Source of the DNA: Pelosinus fermentans DSM 17108
Lineage (GTDB): Bacteria > Bacillota > Negativicutes > DSM-13327
DNA: 64,000 nucleotides
Assembly: GCF_000271485.2 (NCBI RefSeq)
Contig: NZ_AKVN02000001.1
Coordinates: 376,001-440,000, forward strand
Reading direction: 5' to 3'
Made by a program: the position numbers and the translations under genes. Positions within the stretch are counted from its first letter, which is position 1, and each line of letters begins with the position of its first letter. Shown in pieces: positions 41,766 to 49,720 of the stretch. Below the pieces are notes generated by a model that was given only the letters and a program-made list of their open reading frames with translations, was not told the DNA's origin and made no database searches.

Positions 41766-43769
41766 ATGGTAAAAATACTAATTTTTCTAATCTGGATGGG
41801 TAGCACCTTTGGTTTTATGGCGTACATGATTTATCGCAGGTATAAAAACACGCTGCATGGGAAACCCGATAACAGGTACGACCGGATAGGTGACCGCCTA
41901 AAATATTTCCTGACAAATGTCGTCGGTCAGGACAAGGTGATGCAGGATCCGATTTCTGGTTTATCCCATGTTATGATTATGTGGGGCTTTATAGTACTCG
42001 GTTTTGGTGCACTTAATTTAGCGGTGGAAGGGTTGTTCGGTATTCCGGTGCCCTTCATTGGCGATAATTCATTTTTTATTGGGTTGAAGGAACTGTTTCT
42101 GCTGTTGGTTTATATCGGTGTTATTGTGGCGGTGCTGCGGCGAACGGTGCTGAAGCCGGATCGCATAGAGAATTCCGCCGAAGCATTTATCATTCTTGGC
42201 TTGATCAGTCTTATTGTCACCGGGGATCTTTTATATAACGGCGCCAATTTTGCACTTGGGGAGAATACTGGCATCCGTAATGCAGCCTTTTTTGCCAATT
42301 TTGTATCAGGACTGCTGATCGGAAATTCGCCTGAATCCCTTCAACAATTGGCAACCACGGCTTGGTGGATACATTTTCTGGCAATGGGCTTGATGGGTGT
42401 GCTCATTCCCGGCTCCAAGCATCTGCATCTGGCCTTTGCACCGGCCAATGCAATTTGGCATACGTTACGCCCCTCAGGCTCCTTGACAAAAGTTGATTTT
42501 GAGGACGAGACGGCGGAGACCTTTGGTGTGAACAAATTGGAAGAATTCACATGGAAACAACTTTTCGATACCTACACCTGTGTACGCTGCGGCAGGTGTA
42601 CGGAACAATGCCCGGCCTTCCAGACCGGCAAGCCCCTAGATCCCCGTGCGCTGCATGTTGAGCTGCGGGCCCATATGGAGGAGAAAATACCGCTGCTGGA
42701 GAAATTGAAAGCTTCCGGTGACCAGAAACCGGAATATACTGAAGCCGAACAGGCAATTCTCGACAAGATGATTATTGATGGCGTGTTTTCCGAGGAATTT
42801 ATCTGGTCCTGTACGACCTGCCGTGCTTGTGAACAGGCTTGCCCTGTTTCCAATGAGCATGTGCAGAAAATTATTGATTTGCGCCGCTACATGGTGATGA
42901 CCGAAGCTAAAATGCCGAAAGATGTGCAGAATGCTTTGAACTGTTACAAGAGCGGCAATCCGTGGAAACTTCCTCGTGGCAGCCGCGGCGACTGGATGAA
43001 AGGCCTGGATGTTCCTGCCTGGTCAGAAGATACCGAATATCTACTATATGTAGGGTGTGCCGGTGCTTATGACGACCGGGCTAAACAGGTCAGCACTGCA
43101 TTAGTAAAGGTGCTGAAAGCGGCGGGCGTAAAATTCGGCGTCCTCGGCAGCGAGGAACCGTGCTGTGGCGAGACGATTCGCCGGATAGGAAATGAGTATG
43201 AGTTTCAGGCATTAGCCGAAGAGAATGTGGAATTGTTCAAAAATCTGAGCGTCAAGAAGATTATTACTCTCTGCCCTCACTGTTTTAACTCCCTTAGAAA
43301 CGATTATCCTGATTTTGGTGGTGAATTTGAAATCATCCATCACTCCGAGTTGCTCGCAGAGCTTATCGGGTCCGGAAAAATTAAGGCTAACGCTTCATTT
43401 AACGCTAAGGTTGTTTATCATGACGCCTGCTATCTCGGACGTCACAACGATGTGTTTGATGCGCCTCGTACTGTCCTTCAGGCTGTGCCTGGGATAAATC
43501 TAACCGAGATGGGACGCAACAGAAAGAATGCCTTCTGCTGCGGTGCCGGTGGCGGCCGCAACTGGATGGAAGAAGAAATCGGCCATGGTCGGCAGCGTAT
43601 CAATGAAGTTCGGGCCAAAGAAGCTTTGGAGACGGGGGCTGAAGTCATTGCTACGGCCTGTCCCTATTGCCTGACAATGATTCTGGATGGCACTAAGGCT
43701 GTTAACGATAAAGACCAGAGCCGTACACTGGATATTGCAGAAATTTTAGCCCATTCTCTCGAAAAATAA
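41766..43769 (+). CDS. Membrane Fe-S oxidoreductase, NarI-like/HdrD-like (EMO type)
   Basis: A 667-residue protein. The N-terminal about 240 residues hold about five helices of a NarI-like cytochrome b domain with histidines that could bind haem. Two 4Fe-4S motifs follow (CVRCGRCTEQCPA and CTTCRACEQACPV), then two CCG domains of heterodisulfide-reductase type (CCGETIRRIG and HDACYLGRHNDVF...FCCGAGGGRNW). This architecture matches ETF:menaquinone oxidoreductases (EMO) that pass electrons from acyl-CoA dehydrogenases via electron-transfer flavoprotein to quinone. No EtfAB gene lies adjacent in this window, so the electron donor is inferred. The gene is monocistronic, with a terminator downstream. 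Confidence 0.85.
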   Translation: MVKILIFLIWMGSTFGFMAYMIYRRYKNTLHGKPDNRYDRIGDRLKYFLTNVVGQDKVMQDPISGLSHVMIMWGFIVLGFGALNLAVEGLFGIPVPFIGDNSFFIGLKELFLLLVYIGVIVAVLRRTVLKPDRIENSAEAFIILGLISLIVTGDLLYNGANFALGENTGIRNAAFFANFVSGLLIGNSPESLQQLATTAWWIHFLAMGLMGVLIPGSKHLHLAFAPANAIWHTLRPSGSLTKVDFEDETAETFGVNKLEEFTWKQLFDTYTCVRCGRCTEQCPAFQTGKPLDPRALHVELRAHMEEKIPLLEKLKASGDQKPEYTEAEQAILDKMIIDGVFSEEFIWSCTTCRACEQACPVSNEHVQKIIDLRRYMVMTEAKMPKDVQNALNCYKSGNPWKLPRGSRGDWMKGLDVPAWSEDTEYLLYVGCAGAYDDRAKQVSTALVKVLKAAGVKFGVLGSEEPCCGETIRRIGNEYEFQALAEENVELFKNLSVKKIITLCPHCFNSLRNDYPDFGGEFEIIHHSELLAELIGSGKIKANASFNAKVVYHDACYLGRHNDVFDAPRTVLQAVPGINLTEMGRNRKNAFCCGAGGGRNWMEEEIGHGRQRINEVRAKEALETGAEVIATACPYCLTMILDGTKAVNDKDQSRTLDIAEILAHSLEK

Positions 43770-43825
43770 CAGATAAAGAGGGACAATGAACCTGGCTTAA
43801 TCTTCCATAGTATCTTGATTAACGT

Positions 43826-43867
43826 ATCCCCTGTATTGGACTTCAAGAAAAGTTCAATACAGGGGAT
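43826..43867 (+). terminator. Terminator after the membrane Fe-S protein
   Basis: ATCCCCTGTATTG (43826-43838) pairs with CAATACAGGGGAT (43855-43867) around an A-rich loop. Confidence 0.7.
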
Positions 43868-43948
43868 TTCTGCAACTTATCACCAAAATTAATTAAATAG
43901 AAACAATTATTATTTACAAATTAATATTAAATAATGTATAATAAAAGA

Positions 43949-44163
43949 AATGCTATATATTGGAATATAGCTGCTAAAGGAATTTACTTGGCTCTAATTT
44001 CCGTATAGCAGTAGTAAAAAGTGAAGAGGTGCTAGTATTCAAGATCACGTTATGACGTTTTCTATCAATATCATAAACCATTGGTATTATAACTTTGCGG
44101 TTCCCTCTTAGCTTTGTTCCGGTCATTCCGAAAACAAGCCTTGCGGTGGGAACCGCTTTTTTT
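43949..44163 (+). ncRNA. Candidate small RNA with own promoter and terminator
   Basis: TTTACA (43913-43918) and an extended TGTATAAT (-10 at 43937-43942) are 18 bases apart, with TTAATATTAA (43921-43930) in the spacer. The transcribed stretch has no convincing reading frame. It ends in GCGGTTCCC (44097-44105) paired with GGGAACCGC (44148-44156) and seven T residues, a strong terminator. Inside the terminal loop GTTCCGGTCATTCCGAAAAC can fold further. The length (about 215 nt) and layout suit a regulatory RNA. I could not assign it to 6S, tmRNA or RNase P. The rest of 43770-44258 holds only the preceding terminator. Confidence 0.45.
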
Positions 44164-44258
44164 GTTATCCAGCAGGTAAGGGGGGCGTTTCAGTATAGCC
44201 TGGGGAGGAAGTTTGTAAAATTTAAAACCGACCATGAGGTCGGCTGGCTGCACTGCTC

Positions 44259-44579
44259 TTAAGTTATATCTGCTAAGCTTTTTCCAATTGCTCTTAAAGC
44301 TTCTTTCTGGTCTGGAGTTAAAGTTTGCGCAAAGCTAACCAGATGACTGACGAGAGGCTTCATCTGGTCTGGCAGTTCAGTTGCTTGGTCAGCGAAAAAA
44401 TCAGCTAGACTTATTCCCAGACCAGTACATAATTTACTTAAAGAATCAACGGTTGGCTGTTTCTCGCCTAATTCTATTTGCCGAACAAAACCTTGTGATA
44501 ATCCTGATATAGTTGCAAGTTTATTTATTGTATACCCTTTTAATTCACGTAGTTCTTTAAGACGTTTTGCGGTATCCAT
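44259..44579 (-). CDS. XRE-family HTH regulator (106 residues)
   Basis: The helix-turn-helix occupies residues about 6-60 (LKELRELKGYTINKLATISGLSQGFVRQIELGEKQPTVDSLSKLCTGLGISLADFF). The C-terminal half (about 65-106) includes SFAQTLTPDQKEALRAIGKSL. ATG 44579 behind AAGGTGG is preferred to the longer frame from 44726. Small XRE proteins of this kind are often repressors of mobile or stress loci. A TAATATTA sequence lies just upstream (44634-44641), like the boxes in front of the neighbouring XRE gene, so both may bind the same operator. Confidence 0.8.
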   Translation of the reverse strand: MDTAKRLKELRELKGYTINKLATISGLSQGFVRQIELGEKQPTVDSLSKLCTGLGISLADFFADQATELPDQMKPLVSHLVSFAQTLTPDQKEALRAIGKSLADIT

Positions 44580-44728
44580 TTTCAACCACCTTAAAAAATA
44601 GTTCGATAGTATGATAGAGCGTATTTGTTTGGATAATATTAATTCCATAGCTTGACTAGCTAATTCTATAGAGTTAACATAGAGGTTAGAATATTGATAG
44701 AAATACTGAAAACAGAGAGGTAACAATG

Positions 44729-45076
44729 TTACCTCTGAGTCGCCGCTGGAAGTTCCCCATGGTTAACAATGAGTTTAACTACATTATAAATTAATTGAAG
44801 CCTTTCTGGCGGACAGTCCCGTAAAAGACTTGCCAGGTCAGATTTAAGATAATCCTGGGTTTGATAAGCCACGCCGGCAAGGAAATAGCCAGGGTCTGTA
44901 TCCAGCAAGCCTGCTATGCGTACCAGCATTTCCAGATTGATTCTAGTTTTACCGTTTTCAACCTGACTAATATAGACCGAGGAAACGTCTAACTTTTCCG
45001 CAAGTTTTTCTTGCGTGAAGTGTTTTTTGCGAATTTTTCTAATTCGTTGCCCAATAGCAATATAATCTATATTCAT
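44729..45076 (-). CDS. XRE-family HTH regulator (115 residues)
   Basis: Residues about 8-62 form the HTH (IGQRIRKIRKKHFTQEKLAEKLDVSSVYISQVENGKTRINLEMLVRIAGLLDTDPGYFL). The C-terminus (about 75-115) includes LLRDCPPERLQLIYNVVKLIV, a pattern common in small Firmicute regulators. It is transcribed leftward like the next regulator. The intergenic region to the right contains three TTAATATTAA palindromes (45091, 45134, 45171), probable operators for this protein or its neighbour. Confidence 0.85.
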   Translation of the reverse strand: MNIDYIAIGQRIRKIRKKHFTQEKLAEKLDVSSVYISQVENGKTRINLEMLVRIAGLLDTDPGYFLAGVAYQTQDYLKSDLASLLRDCPPERLQLIYNVVKLIVNHGELPAATQR

Positions 45077-45090
45077 TTACATCACCTAGT

Positions 45091-45180
45091 TTAATATTAA
45101 CATAACAGGAAAAAATTTACATACTTTTATTGATTAATATTAACTGATAACTTAAAAAATAATTCATAGGTTAATATTAA
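45091..45180. promoter_or_regulatory. Three TTAATATTAA palindromes
   Basis: Exact copies lie at 45091-45100, 45134-45143 and 45171-45180, in the divergent region between the XRE gene and the rightward small genes. Another exact copy sits in the candidate small-RNA promoter (43921-43930) and a near copy at 44634-44641. The clustering suggests a local regulon of the XRE proteins. Confidence 0.6.
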
Positions 45181-45263
45181 TCACTGTAGAATGTCTTTAA
45201 TGATGGGGGGAAGAAAAATCAAATTATATATATTACAAGAATGTCCAATTTTTAATCTGAAAA

Positions 45264-45380
45264 TTGGAACGATTGCATAAAGGGGTAAGAGTCACAACAG
45301 AGATTTTTAAGCAAATTGAAACGACGCTGGGGGATTTTATCGCTCAGAAGGAGTTCAAGAACGGTGGGGAGGATAAATGA
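45264..45380 (+). CDS. Possible 38-residue protein coupled to the next gene
   Basis: A TTG at 45264 opens a 38-codon frame (VRVTTEIFKQIETTLGDFIAQKEF in its middle) whose TGA abuts the ATG of the next gene. The residue pattern is protein-like and helical. No strong ribosome site precedes it; a second in-frame TTG lies nine bases on. Coupling to the CBO0543-like gene is the main support. Confidence 0.4.
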   Translation: MERLHKGVRVTTEIFKQIETTLGDFIAQKEFKNGGEDK

Positions 45381-45929
45381 ATGAATTATCCGTCTGACGA
45401 ACAACTCGCAGAAATGATGCGTCAATTAACTCAAGCTCGAATTGAAAATTTCCTGGGCCAGCATATTGGTACCTGGAGATGGTGGGTTCTTGTTATATTA
45501 CTGATTGCTCCCTGGTTTATTTGGTATAAATTAGTCGATAAAAAGAGGATTCTCGAAGTTACCCTGTTCGGGGTAATCATTATGGTATTTACAATTACAT
45601 TGGACGAAATGGGTTTCGTGCTCTCCTTGTGGAGTTATCCGGTAGAAGTTATCCCAATACTTTCCCGGCTTACTTCGATCGATTATACGATGCTGCCAAT
45701 TATCTTTATGCTGGTATACCAGTACTTCTCAACCTGGAAGCGTTTTTTAGGGGCGCTGGTTGTCCTATCAACGGTATTTTCATTCGTGGCCGAACCTATT
45801 GTTGTATATTTTGGATTTTACGTACTGCTTAAATGGTTGTACTGGTATTCATTCCCTATTTATATCATTATGGGCTTACTGGCAAGATGGATAGTTAAAA
45901 GGTTGATTGACATAGAACGAAAAGGTTAG
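45381..45929 (+). CDS. CBO0543-family membrane protein
   Basis: A 182-residue protein with about five membrane helices after a hydrophilic start. WRWWVLVILLIAPWFIWYKLVDKKRILEVTLFGVI, the DEMG sequence in TITLDEMGFVLSLWSYPVEVIP, and IDYTMLPIIFMLVYQYF match the CBO0543 membrane family, which is common and uncharacterised in spore-forming Firmicutes. GGGGAGGA gives a strong ribosome site. It lies downstream of the TTAATATTAA boxes and so may be in the XRE regulon. Confidence 0.75.
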   Translation: MNYPSDEQLAEMMRQLTQARIENFLGQHIGTWRWWVLVILLIAPWFIWYKLVDKKRILEVTLFGVIIMVFTITLDEMGFVLSLWSYPVEVIPILSRLTSIDYTMLPIIFMLVYQYFSTWKRFLGALVVLSTVFSFVAEPIVVYFGFYVLLKWLYWYSFPIYIIMGLLARWIVKRLIDIERKG

Positions 45930-45990
45930 AAAAAATTGCAATTATTGCTTTAGATTACATGAGACAGAGGGCAGGTTAAGCCAGTGTTTT

Positions 45991-46890
45991 TCAAGTGCTA
46001 ACTGATAATTTTGCTATTTTTAAAGCGCTCTCCATACTTTTAGTTGATGCTATAAATCCTGCTTTGTGACAAAATATCGCATCATCTATCTTAATGATGG
46101 AATTGATTTCTTCACTTGATTTTCCTCTAATGGATTCTAATATATCTTTTCTTGCTTCGAAAGTATCGGCATTTTTCTTTACAGACTGAATCTTATATTC
46201 TGCATTGGTCTCATCTGGAGAAATAACGAACAATATTTCACTATTTACATCGATTTTAAGCAGCTGCTGGAGCCAGGGGCAACCGTTTTTTAAAACCATT
46301 ATTTCATTAATAGTTCTATTTTCAAAGGCTTCATTTACTATGATCCTTGCTTTTATAACAGAAACCTGTCTGCTTATTATTCTTTTTATAACCTCAGTAG
46401 CATATTGAACAGCTTTTTCAAAAGCCTCATCTATGGAATCATTTGAATCCCATGTAGGATTAAAATTTTGGATAATATCACTTATTGAAGTGACTTTAAT
46501 GTCTGATTTTATATCTATGCCATTATCTGTAGCATCAATCCCCTGCACTAAATTTTTATCAACAGAATCAAAAATTGAGATGATATCATTTTCTTCAAGC
46601 TGAGAATCAAACTTTTGTATTATTCTTGAACCAAACTCTCTCCAGATTAAACCACAAGCAGCATACGGAATATTATTTTCTCTTATTTCTTTATTTAGTT
46701 GGTGATGATCGAATTCTCCCAAGGATATGTCATAAACAAGATCTAGAGTTCTAAGTATATTTTCATCTCTTGTTCTTGTTACCTTTATATCGCCGAGCAG
46801 TAACCTGAACATAGCGGTAGCCATAACATCGTCTGCATGAAATTTCCCGCTATGTGTTCCTATCGTTTTAATATTCTTTTCATTAATCAT
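45991..46890 (-). CDS. MYG1/UPF0160-family metal-dependent hydrolase
   Basis: A 299-residue protein of the MYG1 family. The N-terminal signature THSGKFHADDVMATAMFRLL (about residues 12-31) and GEFDHHQ (about 58-64) carry the histidines and aspartates of a DHH-like metal site. C-terminal HKAGFIAS is also conserved. Eukaryotic MYG1 is a 3'-5' RNA exonuclease; bacterial members are untested. The ATG lies at 46890, with AAAGGGTAAATA upstream on its strand. Not part of an operon. Confidence 0.85.
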   Translation of the reverse strand: MINEKNIKTIGTHSGKFHADDVMATAMFRLLLGDIKVTRTRDENILRTLDLVYDISLGEFDHHQLNKEIRENNIPYAACGLIWREFGSRIIQKFDSQLEENDIISIFDSVDKNLVQGIDATDNGIDIKSDIKVTSISDIIQNFNPTWDSNDSIDEAFEKAVQYATEVIKRIISRQVSVIKARIIVNEAFENRTINEIMVLKNGCPWLQQLLKIDVNSEILFVISPDETNAEYKIQSVKKNADTFEARKDILESIRGKSSEEINSIIKIDDAIFCHKAGFIASTKSMESALKIAKLSVST

Positions 46891-47067
46891 TATTTACCCT
46901 TTCCTATTCGAATTAATTATTGCGATTCACTATTTATAGTATCAATATAGTATAGCATTGTTTAGGCAAATCCTATTCAACAATATGAATTCTGGCAGGT
47001 TCTTTGATCTTGATTTATCATGGGGATATGGTTATTGGCACTTATTTTTTTATTTATTAAAAAAGTA

Positions 47068-47124
47068 TTGACCTTTCCTGATAATAGGTGTATATTTAAA
47101 TCAACAGATGAGAATCAATATCAT
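47068..47124 (+). promoter_or_regulatory. Promoter with Fur-like box before the cysteine-rich peptide
   Basis: TTGACC (47068-47073) and TATATT (47091-47096) are 17 bases apart. Just after the expected start point lies ATGAGAATCAATATCAT (47108-47124). Its reverse complement agrees at 16 of 17 positions with the Fur box in front of the TonB receptor (12681-12697). This implies shared metal-dependent repression. Confidence 0.65.
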
Positions 47125-47160
47125 TTGAAAACAAAATATACATTTTAGGAGTTGAACAAT

Positions 47161-47247
47161 ATGAAAATTTTCTATAAAGAATTTGATGATTGTTGTGAAT
47201 GTTGTTGTTGTTGTTGCTGCGAGAGCGAAGAAGAGTGTTGTGAATAA
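47161..47247 (+). CDS. 28-residue cysteine-rich peptide
   Basis: ATG 47161 has TAGGAG at 7-base spacing. The product begins MKIFYKEFDD, then CC-E-CCCCCCC, then ESEEE-CC-E and stops: 11 cysteines, seven of them consecutive, in an otherwise acidic peptide. I know of no named family with this pattern. It has its own promoter with a Fur-like box and is on a transcript of about 340 nt ending in a terminator at 47413-47449. A metallothionein-like metal buffer, a metal-sensing leader peptide or a modified peptide precursor are options; the acidic and Cys-rich make-up favours metal binding. Confidence 0.65.
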   Translation: MKIFYKEFDDCCECCCCCCCESEEECCE

Positions 47248-47278
47248 GCTGACTGTATAGTTAGTGGAGGTGAGTCCA

Positions 47279-47320
47279 GTGTTTAAAGATGTTGATGAAC
47301 TAATGATTGATACGTTCTGA
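47279..47320 (+). CDS. Possible 13-residue peptide after the cysteine-rich peptide
   Basis: GGAGG lies 8 bases before GTG 47279, which opens a 13-codon frame ending in DELMIDTF. A third unit, GAGGAGGT before TTG 47393, encodes only six residues (47393-47413). Serial strong ribosome sites with tiny frames suggest remnants of a decayed operon or regulatory leader peptides. Confidence 0.3.
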   Translation: MFKDVDELMIDTF

Positions 47321-47412
47321 TTCTTAGTCACGTTGGATAGTGAAAACACCAATAACCAGAACCTGTCAATGAATTGAGGAGGTAAAAGATACTTGAAAAC
47401 AGAATGTAATTG

Positions 47413-47449
47413 AAAGCTGCCTTTGAAATAGAAGGTAGCTTTTTTTGTA
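47413..47449 (+). terminator. Terminator of the cysteine-rich peptide transcript
   Basis: AAAGCTGCCTT (47413-47423) pairs with AAGGTAGCTTT (47432-47442), with a run of seven T residues. Confidence 0.8.
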
Positions 47450-47604
47450 TTCATTAAAATATTAAAAATATAAATAGCAATTTTAATATGACATACTGTT
47501 GTCCTATTTTCTTATGTACAATAAAGAAAAAGCATAATTGGGAAGACTAAAAAACATGATCAATTATTATGCAAATAAAATATAAAATAAAGGAGATATA
47601 TATC

Positions 47605-48027
47605 ATGAGTACAAAGCTGCTAGAATCTAGTGCAATTGATTTCACCGCGGCAAGCGAGCGCGCCGTGCGTGTGCGCAGTCTTTACCAACAGCTTGAAGAA
47701 AGCAATCACAACGGTGTGTGGACCACTGAAGAGGATATGCTTGCTTTTGCCACCGATATCGGCGCTCTCGGCCGCCTGGTCATGGCCGCTGAAGGACGAT
47801 GGGTATATAACGGAGAAGTGCAGCCTGACCTTAGGTCTAAACTTGCGGAATGTCTCTGGTGGATACTGGTGCTGTCCGACCGTCTTGGAGTCGATATTAC
47901 TGAAGCGTTCACGTCATTCATTGACAGGCTTGATAACGATCTTACAAAAAGCGTAGCAGCTACATCCATACAAGAAGTAGCAAAAACCAATGATTATCCT
48001 CACCGCCCAAGTTTCCGGAACCTTTGA
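47605..48027 (+). CDS. MazG-like nucleotide pyrophosphohydrolase family protein
   Basis: A 140-residue all-helical protein. DIGALGRLVMAAEGRW (about residues 50-65), DLRSKLAECLWWILVLSDRLGVDITEAFTSFIDRL (about 74-109) follow the MazG-like order, in which E/D residues of successive helices bind magnesium and an NTP. Typical EExxE motifs are weakened (the first reads LVMAAEG), so activity is uncertain. ATG 47605 follows AAAGGAG. A terminator shared with the convergent gene follows. Confidence 0.7.
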   Translation: MSTKLLESSAIDFTAASERAVRVRSLYQQLEESNHNGVWTTEEDMLAFATDIGALGRLVMAAEGRWVYNGEVQPDLRSKLAECLWWILVLSDRLGVDITEAFTSFIDRLDNDLTKSVAATSIQEVAKTNDYPHRPSFRNL

Positions 48028-48142
48028 GGGGAGTCCGATCCCACTTGAGTTTCACTTCACTATCAATGACGATAAGATTATCATGTTGAGCATTCGACTA
48101 GCTTGTTATTGATGATTAAAATATAGAAGCTTTAGCATCTAT

Positions 48143-48199
48143 AAAGAGAAGCTGCCCATAATAATTTACGAACTAAGTTATTATGGGCAGCTTCTCTTT
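48143..48199. terminator. Strong bidirectional terminator
   Basis: Arms of 22 bases (48143-48164, 48178-48199) pair perfectly, with A-rich and T-rich ends, between two convergent genes. Confidence 0.85.
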
Positions 48200-48227
48200 T
48201 ATTTGACATACCTGTCCCTGTTTCCCA

Positions 48228-48815
48228 TTAATCCTCCACATCTGTAAGCCAGCGCTTTTCAAACACAGGCGGCTCATATGAATCAATATAATCTAGAGCA
48301 GAAGAAATATCCCCTGTCACAAAGTAGAGTTCACTGCATTCTATTTTTGCAAATTGCTGGCAAATGACCTTCCCAAAATGTTCCAGCAGTTTGTCATAGA
48401 AATGATTGATATTCAAAATGACGATTGGTTTATTATGATACCGCAGCTGTTTTAATGTTATTATTTCCAGAATTTCTTCCAAGGTACCGTATCCTCCGGG
48501 TAATGCAATAAACGCATCGGAGCGTTCGTCCATGATTGCCTTTCTCTCCCGCATGCATTTTGTCACAACCAGTTCATCACACCTGTCATATACAATTCCC
48601 TTGACATGTAATGCCTCCGGGATGATCCCTATAACATGCCCATGGTGCTGATGCACCGATCGGGCGCAGGCCCCCATAAGACCGGTAAGCCCGCCGCCGA
48701 AAAGAAACAGATCTCCTTTCGCTGCGATTTCACGTCCCAGAGCTGAAGCTGCATCGAAATAAACCGGATCGATAGCCGCACTGGAAGAACTATATACACA
48801 AATAACCTTATTCAT
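48228..48815 (-). CDS. LOG-family phosphoribohydrolase-like protein
   Basis: A 195-residue protein of the LOG (TIGR00730) family. The signature PGGYGTLEEILE (about residues 105-116) and an upstream MRERKAIMDERSDAFIAL region form the nucleotide-binding site. Plant LOG enzymes release cytokinin bases from riboside monophosphates; bacterial ones hydrolyse AMP-like nucleotides. ATG 48815 has AGGAGAAGG upstream. It follows the RlmN-like gene, also leftward, by about 50 bases, so the two are probably co-transcribed. Confidence 0.9.
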   Translation of the reverse strand: MNKVICVYSSSSAAIDPVYFDAASALGREIAAKGDLFLFGGGLTGLMGACARSVHQHHGHVIGIIPEALHVKGIVYDRCDELVVTKCMRERKAIMDERSDAFIALPGGYGTLEEILEIITLKQLRYHNKPIVILNINHFYDKLLEHFGKVICQQFAKIECSELYFVTGDISSALDYIDSYEPPVFEKRWLTDVED

Positions 48816-48862
48816 CGATACCTTCTCCTATTTTGCCAAAGTATAAGAAGCTCAAAAACATT

Positions 48863-49720
48863 TTATACTACCATCGTTTGTTTTAACTGCCCACATCCGC
48901 CCTGGATATCACTGCCGAAGTTATGGAATATCTCCGAGTCTATAGCTGTACTTATTGTATTATAAAATTCTAAAACTTCCAACCGTCCCGATGGTATCAA
49001 GCCCTGTATATTATTTTCATTATATTGGGAAATAATCAATTTCATAGGCTTACCCTCCAGAAGATCTGTAAGCCTTCTAATATCCTCTGCCTTGCCATTG
49101 AAGTCCCTAAACAGCATATATCGTATCCGCACCTTTACACCAAAGGCTATTGCATAATCGGTTGCAGCCTGAATAATCTTATACATGCTGTACCTTTCGG
49201 TCATGGGAATAATCAGACGTCTTTGATCATCAGAAGATGCATGAAGAGAAATATTCAAGCGGATAGAAATATCAGTTCCCTGAAAGTCTTTGATTAGTTC
49301 ATATATTTTCGGAACAATTCCTACCGTAGCCAGCTCAAAATGACTGATACCTAAGCGGGAGCGCATCACCAGAATCGCAGCCTTTACCTGTTCATAGTTT
49401 AGCAGCGGTTCCCCCATACCAGCAAAAACCACTGCATCAATTGGTACAGTCCGGGCATTTTCACGGGTTGAATTACATACATCTACCTGTCCGACGATTT
49501 CCTTCATAGAAAGATTTCTTGTGAATCCCTGCTTTCCTGTAGCGCAAAACCTGCATCCCATGCCGCATCCAACCTGGGAGGAGACACAGACCGTATTGTG
49601 AAAAGTCAATTGACGCTTTTCATCAAACATGTATAGCGTTTCTATCGTGTTTCCGTCCTCCAACTCCATTAAGTACTTTTCGGAATGATCTTGGCCGATT
49701 CGTTTTCGTAATACCTTCAT
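48863..49720 (-). CDS. Short RlmN/Cfr-like radical SAM methyltransferase
   Basis: A 285-residue radical SAM enzyme. The cluster motif CxxxCxxC is Cys52, Cys56 and Cys59 (VGCGMGCRFCATG). Two further cysteines correspond to those that act in RNA methylation by E. coli RlmN (118 and 355): Cys45, seven residues before the cluster, and Cys276 in GGCGQL. GMGEPLLN and SLHASSDDQRR are also conserved. The usual N-terminal helical domain of about 90 residues, which contacts RNA in RlmN, is missing. It is therefore a distinct paralogue; modification of adenosine C2 or C8 in an RNA is expected, target unknown. The ATG follows AGGATGAC. Confidence 0.85.
   Translation of the reverse strand: MKVLRKRIGQDHSEKYLMELEDGNTIETLYMFDEKRQLTFHNTVCVSSQVGCGMGCRFCATGKQGFTRNLSMKEIVGQVDVCNSTRENARTVPIDAVVFAGMGEPLLNYEQVKAAILVMRSRLGISHFELATVGIVPKIYELIKDFQGTDISIRLNISLHASSDDQRRLIIPMTERYSMYKIIQAATDYAIAFGVKVRIRYMLFRDFNGKAEDIRRLTDLLEGKPMKLIISQYNENNIQGLIPSGRLEVLEFYNTISTAIDSEIFHNFGSDIQGGCGQLKQTMVV

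Noticed and set aside
43949-44163. 6S RNA, tmRNA or RNase P RNA
   Set aside because: Length and terminal stem loosely suit 6S RNA, but no conserved segment of these RNAs could be recognised; kept as an unnamed candidate only.
47101-47454. 117-residue leftward frame across the cysteine-rich peptide
   Set aside because: The opposite strand of the Cys codon run gives low-complexity Thr-rich sequence, and promoter and terminator point rightward.
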